From Acidimicrobiales bacterium (GTDB lineage Bacteria; Actinomycetota; Acidimicrobiia; Acidimicrobiales; Aldehydirespiratoraceae), in NCBI GenBank assembly GCA_029263175.1, contig JAJCXZ010000061.1, positions 1 through 64,000 of the forward strand: a stretch of DNA of 64,000 nucleotides. Reading direction: 5' to 3'. The translations under genes and the position numbers were made by a program. Positions 37,020 to 46,716 of this stretch are shown here, piece by piece. The notes below the pieces were generated by a model. It searched no databases, was not told the origin of the DNA, and saw nothing but the letters and a program-made list of their open reading frames with translations. Positions within the stretch are counted from its first letter, which is position 1. The number at the start of each line of letters is the position of its first letter.

Positions 37020-37730
37020 TCAGGGCTGGTCGAGAGATTCGACCCATTCGACACCCATGCCCGCGAGCTTGTCACGGAGACCGTAGAAGTCGAGGCCAAG
37101 CTCCCCGGCTTCGAGTCGCGCCCGAGTAGCAGTCTCCTTGTCGAGTCGGGCATTGGACTGCTGGAGCGCCCAGGCTGCTTCCGAGCGGGCGACGACGACG
37201 ACACCGTCGTCGTCGGCGCAGATCACGTCGCCGGGATTGACGATCTGGCCACCGATGCGGATCATCACGTTCACCGAGCCGGGCGTGTTCTTCACGGTGC
37301 CCTGGCACGACACATGCTGCGCCCAGACCGGGAACCGCATCTCGCGGAGATCGGCGGTGTCGCGCACTGCTGCGTCGATCACGAGGCCCCGCACCCCCCG
37401 TTGCATCAGGGAGGTGGCAAGCAGGTCACCGAACATGCCATGGGTGGACGGCGCGGTGTTGGCCACGACCAGGATGTCACCGGGTCGGCACTGCTCGACG
37501 GCAGCATGGATCATGCCGTTGTCGCCAGGGTGACTGAGCACGGTCACGGCGTTGCCCGCGACCTTCCTGCCCTGCTGGATGGGACGGATCTCGGGGCCGA
37601 CGTAGCCCCTGCGTCCGATCGCCTCATGGACGGTGGCGGTGCCGATCGGTGCCAACTGGTCGACGAGGTCGAGCTCAGTGCGGTCGATCGACGTGACCAC
37701 GACGTGGCGGGGTCCGTGGTTGGTGGTCAT
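37020..37730 (-). CDS. ligK: LigK: 4-carboxy-4-hydroxy-2-oxoadipate aldolase (RraA fold)
   Basis: This 236-residue RraA-like class II aldolase carries TATVHEAIGRRG, VEQCRPGDILVVAN, GMFGDLLATSLMQRGVRGLVIDAAVRD and ADDDGVVVV, typical of LigK/ProA. It splits 4-carboxy-4-hydroxy-2-oxoadipate into pyruvate and oxaloacetate, the last step of protocatechuate 4,5-cleavage. The Arg and Asp of VIDAAVRD match the metal and substrate site. The start overlaps the ligJ stop (ATGA). Confidence 0.93.
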   Translation of the reverse strand: MTTNHGPRHVVVTSIDRTELDLVDQLAPIGTATVHEAIGRRGYVGPEIRPIQQGRKVAGNAVTVLSHPGDNGMIHAAVEQCRPGDILVVANTAPSTHGMFGDLLATSLMQRGVRGLVIDAAVRDTADLREMRFPVWAQHVSCQGTVKNTPGSVNVMIRIGGQIVNPGDVICADDDGVVVVARSEAAWALQQSNARLDKETATRARLEAGELGLDFYGLRDKLAGMGVEWVESLDQP

Positions 37731-38734
37731 ACCGGTGCTCCCAAGCGCGGGAAGACCCGCCTGATGTTGTGCTCGTAGATCTCGGCACGGTCGTCGGCGG
37801 AGATGGATGCCCCGTCGAGATAGATCTTCGTGTCGTCGTAGTAGTTGCCAGTGTCGGGGTCGATACCGCGCACGGCGCCGACCATCTCCGAAGCAAACAG
37901 GACATTGTCGACAGGCACGACGTCGACGAGAAGGTCGATGCCCGGCTGGTGGTACACGCAGGTGTCGAACCAGATGTGGTCGAGCAAACCGTCGAAGTCC
38001 CACCCCTTGTCCTGGGCCATGCCCTTGAACCGCCCCCAGTGATACGGAACCGCTCCCCCGCCGTGCGGAATGATCCAACGCAGACCCGGGAAGTCCTTCA
38101 TGAATCCTGACGTGAGCGCCTGCACGAAGGCGGTCGTGTCGGCGCCGAGGTAGTGCGATCCCGTGGTGAAGAAGTGGTCGTTGCAGGAGGTGGAGACGTG
38201 GATCATCCCTGGCACGTCGAGTTCCTGCATCTTCTCCCAGAGCGGCCACCAGTACTGGTCCCAGAGCGGCGGGCCGGTCCAGAACCCGCCGGACGGATCG
38301 GGGTTGACGTTGCACCCGATGAACCCCATTTCCTCGACACAGCGTTCGAGTTCGCGAACCGATGAGTCGATCGCCACTCCCGGTGACTGGGGAAGCTGGC
38401 AAACCGGGGTGAAATTAGCGGGGTAGAGATCACAGACCCGGCGAACGAGTTCATTCTGATGCTCGGTCCAGAACCGGGAGGTGTGCTCGTTGCCCACGTG
38501 GTGACCCATCCAACTGGCCCGGGGCGAGAAGATCGTGAGATCGGTTCCGCGTTCGCGTTGGAGTCTCAGCTGGGCGCCTTCGAGGCTCTCGCGGATGGCG
38601 TCATCACCGACATCCATGATCCCCTTCTCCCCGACGTGCGAGGGATCGGATTCCACTGCTGCCCGTTGTGCGTCGCGCCACTCGCCGACCGGTGGCGGGG
38701 TTGTGGTGTAGTGGCCATGGCAATCGATGATCAT
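37727..38734 (-). CDS. ligJ: LigJ: 4-oxalomesaconate hydratase
   Basis: This 335-residue amidohydrolase-fold protein begins MIIDCHGHYTT (metal HxH) and has FSPRASWMGHHVG, NPDPSGGFWTGPPL, MIHVSTSCNDHFFTTGSHYL, PHGGGAVPYHWGRF and DTCVYHQPGIDLL, all characteristic of LigJ. It hydrates 4-oxalomesaconate to 4-carboxy-4-hydroxy-2-oxoadipate. The start at 38734 has a GGGAG site; the earlier ATG at 38800 would cross the operator. It heads a three-gene operon with ligK and the LLM gene. Confidence 0.94.
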   Translation of the reverse strand: MIIDCHGHYTTTPPPVGEWRDAQRAAVESDPSHVGEKGIMDVGDDAIRESLEGAQLRLQRERGTDLTIFSPRASWMGHHVGNEHTSRFWTEHQNELVRRVCDLYPANFTPVCQLPQSPGVAIDSSVRELERCVEEMGFIGCNVNPDPSGGFWTGPPLWDQYWWPLWEKMQELDVPGMIHVSTSCNDHFFTTGSHYLGADTTAFVQALTSGFMKDFPGLRWIIPHGGGAVPYHWGRFKGMAQDKGWDFDGLLDHIWFDTCVYHQPGIDLLVDVVPVDNVLFASEMVGAVRGIDPDTGNYYDDTKIYLDGASISADDRAEIYEHNIRRVFPRLGAPV

Positions 38735-38746
38735 CGAGTGCTCCCA

Positions 38747-38780
38747 GATTGTCGACAATCGTGTGGACAGTCTGACATAC
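38747..38780. promoter_or_regulatory. Operator and promoter between ligJ and pobA
   Basis: GATTGTCGACAATC (38747-38760) is a perfect 14-bp palindrome sharing TTGTCGACA with the ligC/ligU site. It overlaps a likely plus-strand promoter: TCGACA (38752-38757), a 17-base spacer and CATACT (38775-38780). A protein bound here would block pobA and also lie close to the ligJ start, explaining joint repression. Confidence 0.62.
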
Positions 38781-38820
38781 TCGGGCGGGACACTGCACAC
38801 AAGAACGTCTCAGGGGAGAG

Positions 38821-40011
38821 ATGCGCACGAAGGTCGTGATCGTAGGAGGCGGCCCGGCAGGAATGTTGCTGTCCCAGATCCTGCACCGCGCCGAGATCGA
38901 CCACGTCGTTCTCGAGCGGCAGACTCGCAATTATGTGCTCGGGCGCATCCGCGCGGGCATTCTGGAGTGGAGCTCGGTCGAGGTCATCCGCGCCGCCGGT
39001 GTCAGCACTCGCATGGATGCCGAAGGCGAAGCCCACGACCTCGTCAACCTGGCCTGGGGCGGTGAGCATGTGCTTCCGATCCGGGTGAAGGAGCTCACCG
39101 GTCGTCAGATGATGGCTTACGGCCAAACAGAGTTGCAGCAGGATCTCTACAACGCGGCCGACGACAATGGCACCTCGCTGCTCTTCTCCGCCGACGATGT
39201 CGCCGTAAACGACGTCACAACCGAGTCGCCCCACGTGACCTTCCGCCACAACGGCGCCGACGAGCGGATCGACTGCGACTACGTCGCCGGCTGCGACGGT
39301 TTCCATGGCGTCAGCCGAGCAGCAATCCCCGAGGCAGAACGCACCGAGTATGAACGCACGTACCCGTTTGGCTGGCTCGGCATTCTCTCGGAGACTCCAC
39401 CACTCCCCCATCTCGTCTACACCAATCATGAGCGGGGCTTCGGTCTGTGCAGCACCCGTAACCCGATGCTCAGCCGGTATTACGTGCAGTGCCCGATCGA
39501 GGACCATGTCGACGACTGGAGCGACGATCGCTTCTGGTCCGAGCTCAGTGCTCGTCTCCCCGGCGAGGTGGCCGACCGGGTCGTCACCGGTCCGAGCATC
39601 GAGAAGTCGATCGCGCCGCTGCGGAGCTTCGTTGCCGAGCCCATGCGCTACGGCAACCTCTTCCTGGCCGGCGATTCCGCCCACATCGTTCCGCCCACGG
39701 GCGCCAAGGGCCTCAACCTCGCGGTCTCCGATGTGCACCTTCTGTCTCGAGCGCTCATCGCCCACTACCGAGACGGCGACACGGCACACCTCGACGGTTA
39801 TTCCGGCGAGGCGCTCGAGCGGGTGTGGGGTTCGGTGCGGTTCAGTTGGTGGATGACCACGCTGTTGCACCGCTTCCCCGACATGACCGACTTCGATCAA
39901 CGTCTGCAGGAACGGGAGCTGAGCTATCTCGCCTCATCCACCGCTGCCCAGGCGTCGATGGCCGAGCAATACGTCGGCATCCCGTTCGCCAACCCACCGG
40001 AAGAGGAGTAG
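38821..40011 (+). CDS. pobA: PobA: 4-hydroxybenzoate 3-monooxygenase
   Basis: This 396-residue FAD monooxygenase has the GGGPAGMLL dinucleotide motif, RIRAGILEW (family RVRAGVLE), YGQTELQQDL, GCDGFHG, YPFGWLGILSETPP and SIAPLRSFVAEPMRYGNLFLAGDSAHIVPPTGAKGLNLA. These match p-hydroxybenzoate hydroxylase over the whole length. It hydroxylates 4-hydroxybenzoate to protocatechuate, the substrate of the LigAB enzyme encoded next, three bases after its stop. Confidence 0.95.
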   Translation: MRTKVVIVGGGPAGMLLSQILHRAEIDHVVLERQTRNYVLGRIRAGILEWSSVEVIRAAGVSTRMDAEGEAHDLVNLAWGGEHVLPIRVKELTGRQMMAYGQTELQQDLYNAADDNGTSLLFSADDVAVNDVTTESPHVTFRHNGADERIDCDYVAGCDGFHGVSRAAIPEAERTEYERTYPFGWLGILSETPPLPHLVYTNHERGFGLCSTRNPMLSRYYVQCPIEDHVDDWSDDRFWSELSARLPGEVADRVVTGPSIEKSIAPLRSFVAEPMRYGNLFLAGDSAHIVPPTGAKGLNLAVSDVHLLSRALIAHYRDGDTAHLDGYSGEALERVWGSVRFSWWMTTLLHRFPDMTDFDQRLQERELSYLASSTAAQASMAEQYVGIPFANPPEEE

Positions 40012-40014
40012 GCC

Positions 40015-41296
<1,282 letters not shown>

Positions 41297-41300
<4 letters not shown>

Positions 41301-42145
41301 AGATCGACTGAATCCAGGTCCTTGCAGACGAGGACGTTTCCGCGGTAGCCGCCTTCGCGGACTTCGTCGATGAAGGCCTGCTCGTCTTGTTGGGTGACAG
41401 GAATCGGAATCAGGTGGGTCAGCATGACGGTCGGGATGGCCAGCTCTTGCGCCAGCGCGCCGATCAACCTGGTGTCGGAGTGGTAGTCGGCGATGAACCG
41501 GAGGTGCGGCGGCCGCTCGTTGATCACATCCATCCGCATCGCCTCCTGAACGATCACATCAGCGCCTTCGTAGAGCGGCCGCAGTTCATCACACACGAGT
41601 GTGTCGCCGGAGATCGCCACGATCCCATCGGGCGTCTCGATGCGAAACCCGACCGCGCCCTCCACCGGTTCATGACGGACTTGCCCGGCGATCACCCGCA
41701 CGTCGCCACTCCGCCAAACTTCAATCGGCTCAGGCGGCGTGTCGAAGCCGATGATCTCCAGCCTCGGCTCAGGGGCTCGCTGGTTGTGGGCGGAGCGCAC
41801 GGCGAGGTCGTCCTGCCAGTGGTCGAGCATGTGTTCGCAGAATCGAACGGTCGGTCCGTTGGGGGCGATGACCGGTAGCTGCTTTGCCGAGTCCTCACTA
41901 TCGAGAACCCAACGCGTCAGGATCAGCTCCTCCAGACCCAGCACATGATCTGAGTGGTAGTGCGTGAGGAAGACCGCACTGAGGTGTGCGGGTTCCACAC
42001 CCGCGGCGGCGAGACGCATGACCGTCCCGCGGCCAACATCGAACTGCAGGCGGACATCGCCGCATTCGACGAGGGCACCAGGGCCGGCGCGATCGGGGGT
42101 CAGCTGCGGGGTGCCGGTTCCGGTGATCGTGACGGTTGTTGCCAT
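41297..42145 (-). CDS. Metallo-beta-lactamase-fold hydrolase, RNase Z/arylsulfatase-like group
   Basis: This 282-residue protein has the MBL metal motif HYHSDH in LTHYHSDHVLGLEELILTR, GDTLVCDEL for the bridging Asp, and a late His (MLTHLIP). The opening TITGTGTPQLTPDRAGPGALVE is like the RNase Z/atsA group. Small-molecule hydrolase is more likely than tRNA processing because the RNase Z exosite arm is absent, but this is not certain. It is convergent with ligB and not part of that operon. Confidence 0.85.
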
Positions 42146-42223
42146 CCGCCCAGTCAAGCACCGTCTGGCCTCGGGCGAGGCGCACATCTATCGTCACCGA
42201 CGAAGGAGAGAGGTGACAGTCAG

Positions 42224-42934
42224 ATGACACGACCGATCGTGATGGTGCATGGCGCGTGGGGTGGCTCCTACGGGTTCCGCAAGGTCCGACCAATCCTGAG
42301 CCGAGCTGGATTCGAGGTATTCACGCCGAGCCTCACCGGCATCGGTGAACGTTCGCATCTCGCCCACCCCGGCATCGATCTGCGCACCCATGTGACCGAC
42401 GTCGTCAATGCTGTGCTGTACGAGGACCTCGATGACATTGTGCTGCTCGGGTTCTCCTACGGCGGCATGGTGGCGACGGGGGCGCTCGACCACATCGGAG
42501 ACCGTGTGCACGACCTCGTGTTCCTCGATGCATTCGTCCCTGTCGACGGCGACAGCGCCAATAGTCTTGTCGGCACTCCCACCACCGCCGCGATCGAACT
42601 CGGGCAAGGGTCGTTCGTCCCTCCACGGCCGAGAGTGCTCGATGATCCGGACGAGACTGCATGGTCCGATGCTCGCCGGTCACCGCAACCCGTGAAGACG
42701 CTCACGGACACGGTTGCGCTCTCGAAACCACTGGAGGCGTGGGACTTCTCGCTGACCTACGTGAAGGCCACTGCCGACCCGAACGAGAGCGTCGATTCGG
42801 CCTTCTGGCGCGCCGCTCGGGCCGCCGAGGCGTCGCCGGCGTGGACCTATCACGAGATCGCCACCAACCACCTCATCCCCTTCACCCATCCCGCGGCCCT
42901 GGCAACGATCCTTGTCGACCTTGCGTCTTCGTAG
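42224..42934 (+). CDS. Alpha/beta hydrolase
   Basis: This 236-residue hydrolase of the esterase/hydroxynitrile-lyase-like group opens with PIVMVHGAWGGSYGF (oxyanion loop) and has the nucleophile elbow GFSYGG. A late His (ATNHLIPFTHP) fits the triad. ATG 42224 follows a strong AGGAGAGAGG site. It is a single gene divergent from the MBL gene and convergent with the CMD-like operon. Confidence 0.87.
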   Translation: MTRPIVMVHGAWGGSYGFRKVRPILSRAGFEVFTPSLTGIGERSHLAHPGIDLRTHVTDVVNAVLYEDLDDIVLLGFSYGGMVATGALDHIGDRVHDLVFLDAFVPVDGDSANSLVGTPTTAAIELGQGSFVPPRPRVLDDPDETAWSDARRSPQPVKTLTDTVALSKPLEAWDFSLTYVKATADPNESVDSAFWRAARAAEASPAWTYHEIATNHLIPFTHPAALATILVDLASS

Positions 42935-42943
42935 AAGACGTGG

Positions 42944-42995
42944 CCCTAACGCACACTGGGGTCTGTCCCCAGTGTGCGTTAGGGCTGTGCGTTAG
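42944..42995. repeat. Type B palindromic repeat, copy 2, plus a half-copy
   Basis: CCCTAACGCACACTGGGG and its exact complement flank TCTGT (42944-42984), giving an 18-bp perfect stem. A further partial unit TGTGCGTTAG follows (42986-42995) and supplies the TAA stop of the convergent CMD-like gene (42992-42994 on the other strand). This resembles stepwise gain or decay of repeat units. Confidence 0.88.
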
Positions 42996-43549
42996 AAGGG
43001 CGATGTCTCGCCTTCGGGGACGTCGATCTGGTGGGTGTTGAGGAGCATCGAGATCATCGTGTAGTACCCCGATGTGGCGATGAGTTCGACGACCCCGACC
43101 TCGTCGAAGTGGGCGACCGCCGCTGCATACGTGGCGTCGTCGACCTGATGGTCCACGTGAAGGGCGCGGCAGAGCCGGTAGCAGGCTTCGTCGCGAGCAT
43201 CAGCGAAAACCGGCTCGGAGCCGATCTTGATGGCCGCGATCACATCGTCGGGCACACCAGCTTCTCTCGCCATCGGCTCGTGGGCCCACCACTCGAACGG
43301 AGCCTGCCAGAACTGCCCGGCGACCAGGATGGCGAGTTCGACGAATCGACGGTCCACGACTGTCTTGCTTCGCACCGACATCCCGACCCGGGCGAGGTTT
43401 CGCCCCAGTCCCCCGGCGAGGACCATGGCGTCGAACGGCCCGCCGAGGCGACCGTCATCTCCCAGCCCACGGAGACCGACGACATTGTCGAAATGGCGCC
43501 GCTGGCCCTCATCGAGCGATTCGTGGTCGAGCGGGTTCAGCCGGCTCAC
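42992..43549 (-). CDS. Carboxymuconolactone decarboxylase (AhpD-like) family protein
   Basis: This 185-residue helical protein has the CMD pattern FVELAILVAGQFWQAPFEWWAHEPMAREAGVPDDVIAAIK and a C-terminal VELIATSGYYTMISMLLNTHQIDVP. No CxxC redox pair is present, so it is not an AhpD thiol enzyme; a decarboxylase or isomerase role is possible. GTG 43549 overlaps the MerB-like stop (GTGA), so I prefer it to the GTG at 43627. It is the last gene of the seven-gene operon. Confidence 0.82.
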   Translation of the reverse strand: MSRLNPLDHESLDEGQRRHFDNVVGLRGLGDDGRLGGPFDAMVLAGGLGRNLARVGMSVRSKTVVDRRFVELAILVAGQFWQAPFEWWAHEPMAREAGVPDDVIAAIKIGSEPVFADARDEACYRLCRALHVDHQVDDATYAAAVAHFDEVGVVELIATSGYYTMISMLLNTHQIDVPEGETSPF

Positions 43550-44244
43550 GAATCGGTCTCGACTGGTCGAGGCAAACGGGAACGCAGCTCCTTGAAGGCC
43601 GCGCCACCTTCCTCCGAACGGGTCCACGAGATGTAGTCGGATCGACCCCGTTGACGAAAGAAGGGATTGGAGAAGATGTCAGCCCATTCGGCGACAGGCT
43701 TGAGGGCGGCCGACATGGAGTCGTCGTAGCCAACCCAGTTGCGAGCGTGTTCTTCCGACCGGAAGAGGTTCATGTTCGCTCATCTGAAGGGTCGGCTATC
43801 GGCCGAACCTCCGATTTCGGCACTCGTATAGCCAACCATCGGCTCCGGCTCGACCGTCACGATTTCCTCGTCACACATCTCCAGGACCATGGCTTCGCCG
43901 CAACACAAACACGGCGCCTCGATCGTCACTGTCTTGCCCGGCACGAGCCAGCGAATGGCCGTGGCCTCCAGACCACACTGCGCGTACCAGCCGCCCTGAC
44001 CGTCGATTGTGACCTGGTACTGGGTGGGCTGCATGTTGAGAGGGGGAAACGATGCGAGAAGATCCGTGCCCGGATGCACCCACCCTGGCGTCATGCCCAC
44101 GAGCTCGTGCACGAGCTCTCGTGCCGCTTCGATCTCGATCTCGAGCTCAGCCGCAAGCTCGGTGAAGTGCGGGGCCCGCCCGGAGTCGATCACCGCGGAC
44201 ATGATCGCCGAGTAGCCACGGTCGAGTAGTTCAAGCTCTGCCAT
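43546..44244 (-). CDS. MerB-like alkylmercury-lyase family protein, candidate selenoprotein (UGA = Sec155)
   Basis: Two open segments lie in one frame, split only by a TGA at 43780-43782; read through, they give 232 residues. The first part has an N-terminal helical DNA-binding-like fold and WYAQC90GLE93AT, aligning with WCALD of MerB (catalytic C96, D99). The second part, PFR-U155-ANMNLFRSEEHARNW, aligns with SFCCHVHFF, so the UGA falls on MerB Cys159. A 6-bp stem with a GGUC loop lies 17-32 nt from the UGA. It could be an inactivated gene, but codon use stays typical after the stop and the C-terminal MNLFRSEEH block is conserved in the family. There is no merA, merR or merT. It is coupled to aconitase X and CMD-like genes, so a C-S or C-C lyase role other than mercury detoxification is possible. 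Confidence 0.76.
43751..43766 (-). promoter_or_regulatory. Candidate bacterial SECIS in the MerB-like gene
   Basis: With the U of UGA as 1, TCTTCC (17-22) pairs fully with GGAAGA (27-32) around the loop GGUC (23-26). The E. coli fdhF SECIS has the identical loop at 22-25. This is the same loop sequence and spacing as in the redoxin gene at 9697, in unrelated coding context. Confidence 0.72.
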
Positions 44245-44253
44245 CACACAGTT

Positions 44254-44673
44254 CTAGTCGTCGGCCGTCGGCCCATCATCATGCGCGGCGTCGACCTCAC
44301 AGAGATCAGTGGTGCCGGGCGACGGCATCTCATCGGCACCGACCTGCACGATCGGGCAGGTCACGCCATACAGCGCCTCCGCCACGATGACGCCGGCAAT
44401 GAGGTTGACGTCCGCTTTGGTGACGACGAGCGCGGCGGGTCCGACACCAAGCCGAAGCGCCTCACCCAGGACGCCGGGAGTTCCCGAAGAGCCTCGCGAG
44501 CCGGGCATGGCGACGATCCGGCCGGTCATTGTCTGACCGACCTCGGGGTGGCTTCGATCGATGATCAGACCAGTCTTCGGGTCGAGACCGCCCCAGAAGC
44601 TGAGTGGCTCGCTCAGGACAAGCAACCGGCCGGTCGCCTGACCGGCGTGCAATGTGCGACCATCGATCTTCAC
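44254..44673 (-). CDS. Aconitase X small (swivel) subunit
   Basis: This 139-residue protein matches the aconitase X swivel domain (DUF126): GRLLVLSEPLSFWGGLDPKTGLIIDRSHPEVGQTMTGRIVAMPGSRGSSGTPGVLGEAL. GTG 44673 overlaps the large-subunit stop (GTGA). Two-subunit AcnX enzymes dehydrate small hydroxyacids; characterised members act on cis-3-hydroxy-L-proline or mevalonate 5-phosphate. It is the partner of the preceding gene. Confidence 0.9.
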   Translation of the reverse strand: MKIDGRTLHAGQATGRLLVLSEPLSFWGGLDPKTGLIIDRSHPEVGQTMTGRIVAMPGSRGSSGTPGVLGEALRLGVGPAALVVTKADVNLIAGVIVAEALYGVTCPIVQVGADEMPSPGTTDLCEVDAAHDDGPTADD

Positions 44674-45929
44674 GCGCCCGCTCTTCGGCCCAGCCGGACT
44701 TCGCCGGCGATCGCTGAGGCCACACAGTCGGTAAGACTGGAGAAGACGACGTCGACTTCGAGGATCCCCGGGGCGTAGTACGCCCACTTGGCCGAGTTGG
44801 TCATCACCGTGCCGGTCACACCCGTCGCACGGGGCAGGTAGTAGGTGCAGGTGTCGAGCACCACGGCAAATCCCGCGGCCTCGAGAGTCGAGTCCCATCC
44901 GCGCAACTGAACCTCGGCCCACACCGATCGACTGGTGGTGACAATGGCGGTCACACTCGGATGCACCGTTGCCTCGCCCAGCACCGCGATCACCTCACCG
45001 AACTCGGCAACCGAGAAGTGCGGCGTGCCGAGGCACACGGCATTGACCGGCCCCGTAGTGACAGTCGATAGCCCCCCGAGCGTCGAACGAACCAGCGCCG
45101 CATCGACCACGGTCGTTCGCCGCGGTGCCCGGCCACCGGTTGCGTCCGACAGTGTCGGCGCTTCCGGAGTGACCCCGACGACATGAAACATCTCGACGGC
45201 GCCGGCGGTGGCTGCAGCGGCGGCGATGGCCTTGAGATCGTCCTCGCCGGCCTCCCGAAGTCCGACGATCGCGGGAACGGCAGCACCCGCCTGCCGACCG
45301 AGGATCAGGCCGAGAACGTGCGGCAGCCTCGGATCTTTCAGCTCCTCGTCGGAGAGGCGAAGCTCCAAAAGATGTGTGGCCAATCGGCCCTCGTCAGTGT
45401 GAAGGCCCACCAACGGCACCCGTCCGACGATGGCGGCGCTGATGTCGAGCAGGTCGCCGTACTTGTTGGTACGAGCACCGAGGACCGAGTTGAAGAACCC
45501 GACCGCGTTCGACTCCGATCCGACGATCTGCTGGCCCAGACCGGGACGCCCTTCGGCCTGCTGGTACGGAGCACAGCTCCACATGGGCGTGCATCCGAGC
45601 TGTCGGTAGATCTCCATCAGCCGTTCTGCGCCGGAGACCTCCTCCGGAAAGGACGCCGCCGGGCGCAGTGCCGGCGACGAGCGAGCGATCAGGCTGGCAT
45701 TCGTGTGAGTTGGCACCGACAGCTGCGCCCCCTCGGCCAGCAGGAACTCGGCGAAGTCGAGCGACAACTTCCCCGAGTAGTGGCACGAGTTGATGTGAGC
45801 GAACTCGATCGGAACCAACGCGGTGGCACCGCTCGCCTCGGCCGCGGCGACGATGAGCTGCATGGCGAGCTGCTGTGCCCTGCCATCGTCGCCGGCCAGC
45901 CAGTGCTCCTCGGCGCCGGTGAGCTTCAT
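44670..45929 (-). CDS. Aconitase X large (catalytic) subunit
   Basis: This 419-residue protein matches DUF521: MKLTGAEEHWLAGDDGRAQQLAMQLIVAAAEASGA, then VPIEFAHINSCHYSG, CTPMWSCAPYQQ, GSESNAVGFFNSVLGARTNKYGD and TCTYYLP with TNSAKWAYYAPG. The cysteines match the iron-sulfur ligands of the family. The substrate here is unknown; SDR, sulfotransferase-like and racemase-like neighbours do not match the known proline or mevalonate pathways. The start at 45929 lies 13 bases after the SDR stop. Confidence 0.92.
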   Translation of the reverse strand: MKLTGAEEHWLAGDDGRAQQLAMQLIVAAAEASGATALVPIEFAHINSCHYSGKLSLDFAEFLLAEGAQLSVPTHTNASLIARSSPALRPAASFPEEVSGAERLMEIYRQLGCTPMWSCAPYQQAEGRPGLGQQIVGSESNAVGFFNSVLGARTNKYGDLLDISAAIVGRVPLVGLHTDEGRLATHLLELRLSDEELKDPRLPHVLGLILGRQAGAAVPAIVGLREAGEDDLKAIAAAAATAGAVEMFHVVGVTPEAPTLSDATGGRAPRRTTVVDAALVRSTLGGLSTVTTGPVNAVCLGTPHFSVAEFGEVIAVLGEATVHPSVTAIVTTSRSVWAEVQLRGWDSTLEAAGFAVVLDTCTYYLPRATGVTGTVMTNSAKWAYYAPGILEVDVVFSSLTDCVASAIAGEVRLGRRAGA

Positions 45930-45942
45930 CACGACGAGTGCG

Positions 45943-46713
45943 CTAGGACCGCGGGTAGAGCGTCTCGGTGTTGCCGTCGACACCGATGATCTGCCCGGAG
46001 ATGTGCCGTGCGTAGTCGCTGCACAGGTACACGATCAGATCCGCGATCTCTTCGGGATCGACGTAGCACTGCATCGATGTGCCGATTGCATACATGCGTC
46101 GCACGACATCGGGATCGAGGTCCTCGTTGGCGGCGTGGTCCCTGATTACACCCTCCATGCGGTCGCCGTTGACGTTGCCGGGCACGATTCCGTTGACCCG
46201 GATGTTGTCGGGGCCGAGCTCCATGGCCAGCGACTCGGTGAACCCGCTGACCGCCCACTTCGCCGCGACATACGGCGAGCGGTTCGGGAAGCCGAGGATT
46301 CCGGCGGCCGACACCATGTTGATGATGGTGCCGTGCCGCTGGGCCTTGAATACCGGGGCGACCCGCCGGGCGCAATAGAACTGGGCATCGATACACACGG
46401 CCATCGTGAGCCGCCACTCTTCGTCGGTGACGTCTTCGACCGGCTTTGTCGGGCCACCGATGCCGGCGTTGTTCACCATGATGTCGAGCCCGCCCGGAAG
46501 GATCTCGTCGAAGATCGTGTCGAGCTCCGCTGACTTGGTGACGTCGCACTGCCAAGTCGCGATGGAGTCGGGAAGCGTCGCCAGACCGTTCGGGTCGATA
46601 TCGCAGGTGAAGACTTCCGCGCCGAGCCGGTCCATCGCCAGCGCCGTCGCACGCCCCATGCCGGCACCACCGGCGGTGATGAAGGCTCGCTTGCCTTCGA
46701 GTGAGATCTGCAC
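45943..46713 (-). CDS. Short-chain dehydrogenase/reductase
   Basis: This 256-residue SDR has TAGGAGMG, VNNAG, the Ser of NMVSAAG, YVAAK and the C-terminal QIIGVDGNTE. It probably interconverts a hydroxyl and a keto group in the aconitase X pathway. The gene sits between the sulfotransferase-like gene (3 bases) and aconitase X (13 bases), so they are one transcript. Confidence 0.9.
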   Translation of the reverse strand: MQISLEGKRAFITAGGAGMGRATALAMDRLGAEVFTCDIDPNGLATLPDSIATWQCDVTKSAELDTIFDEILPGGLDIMVNNAGIGGPTKPVEDVTDEEWRLTMAVCIDAQFYCARRVAPVFKAQRHGTIINMVSAAGILGFPNRSPYVAAKWAVSGFTESLAMELGPDNIRVNGIVPGNVNGDRMEGVIRDHAANEDLDPDVVRRMYAIGTSMQCYVDPEEIADLIVYLCSDYARHISGQIIGVDGNTETLYPRS

Positions 46714-46716
46714 TGG

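Noticed and set aside
42992-43549. CMD-like protein as an AhpD redox selenoprotein or CxxC enzyme
   Set aside because: No CxxC or UxxC motif occurs in the expected helix and no in-frame UGA is present.
43546-43773. Stand-alone 75-residue gene starting MNLFRSEEH
   Set aside because: It is in the same frame as the upstream MerB-like segment, separated only by TGA and two codons, and its start lies inside a conserved MerB-family block, so it is treated as the C-terminal part of one protein.
43546-44244. Mercury-resistance operon
   Set aside because: No merA, merR, merP or merT is adjacent and the neighbours are catabolic-type enzymes, so resistance is not supported.
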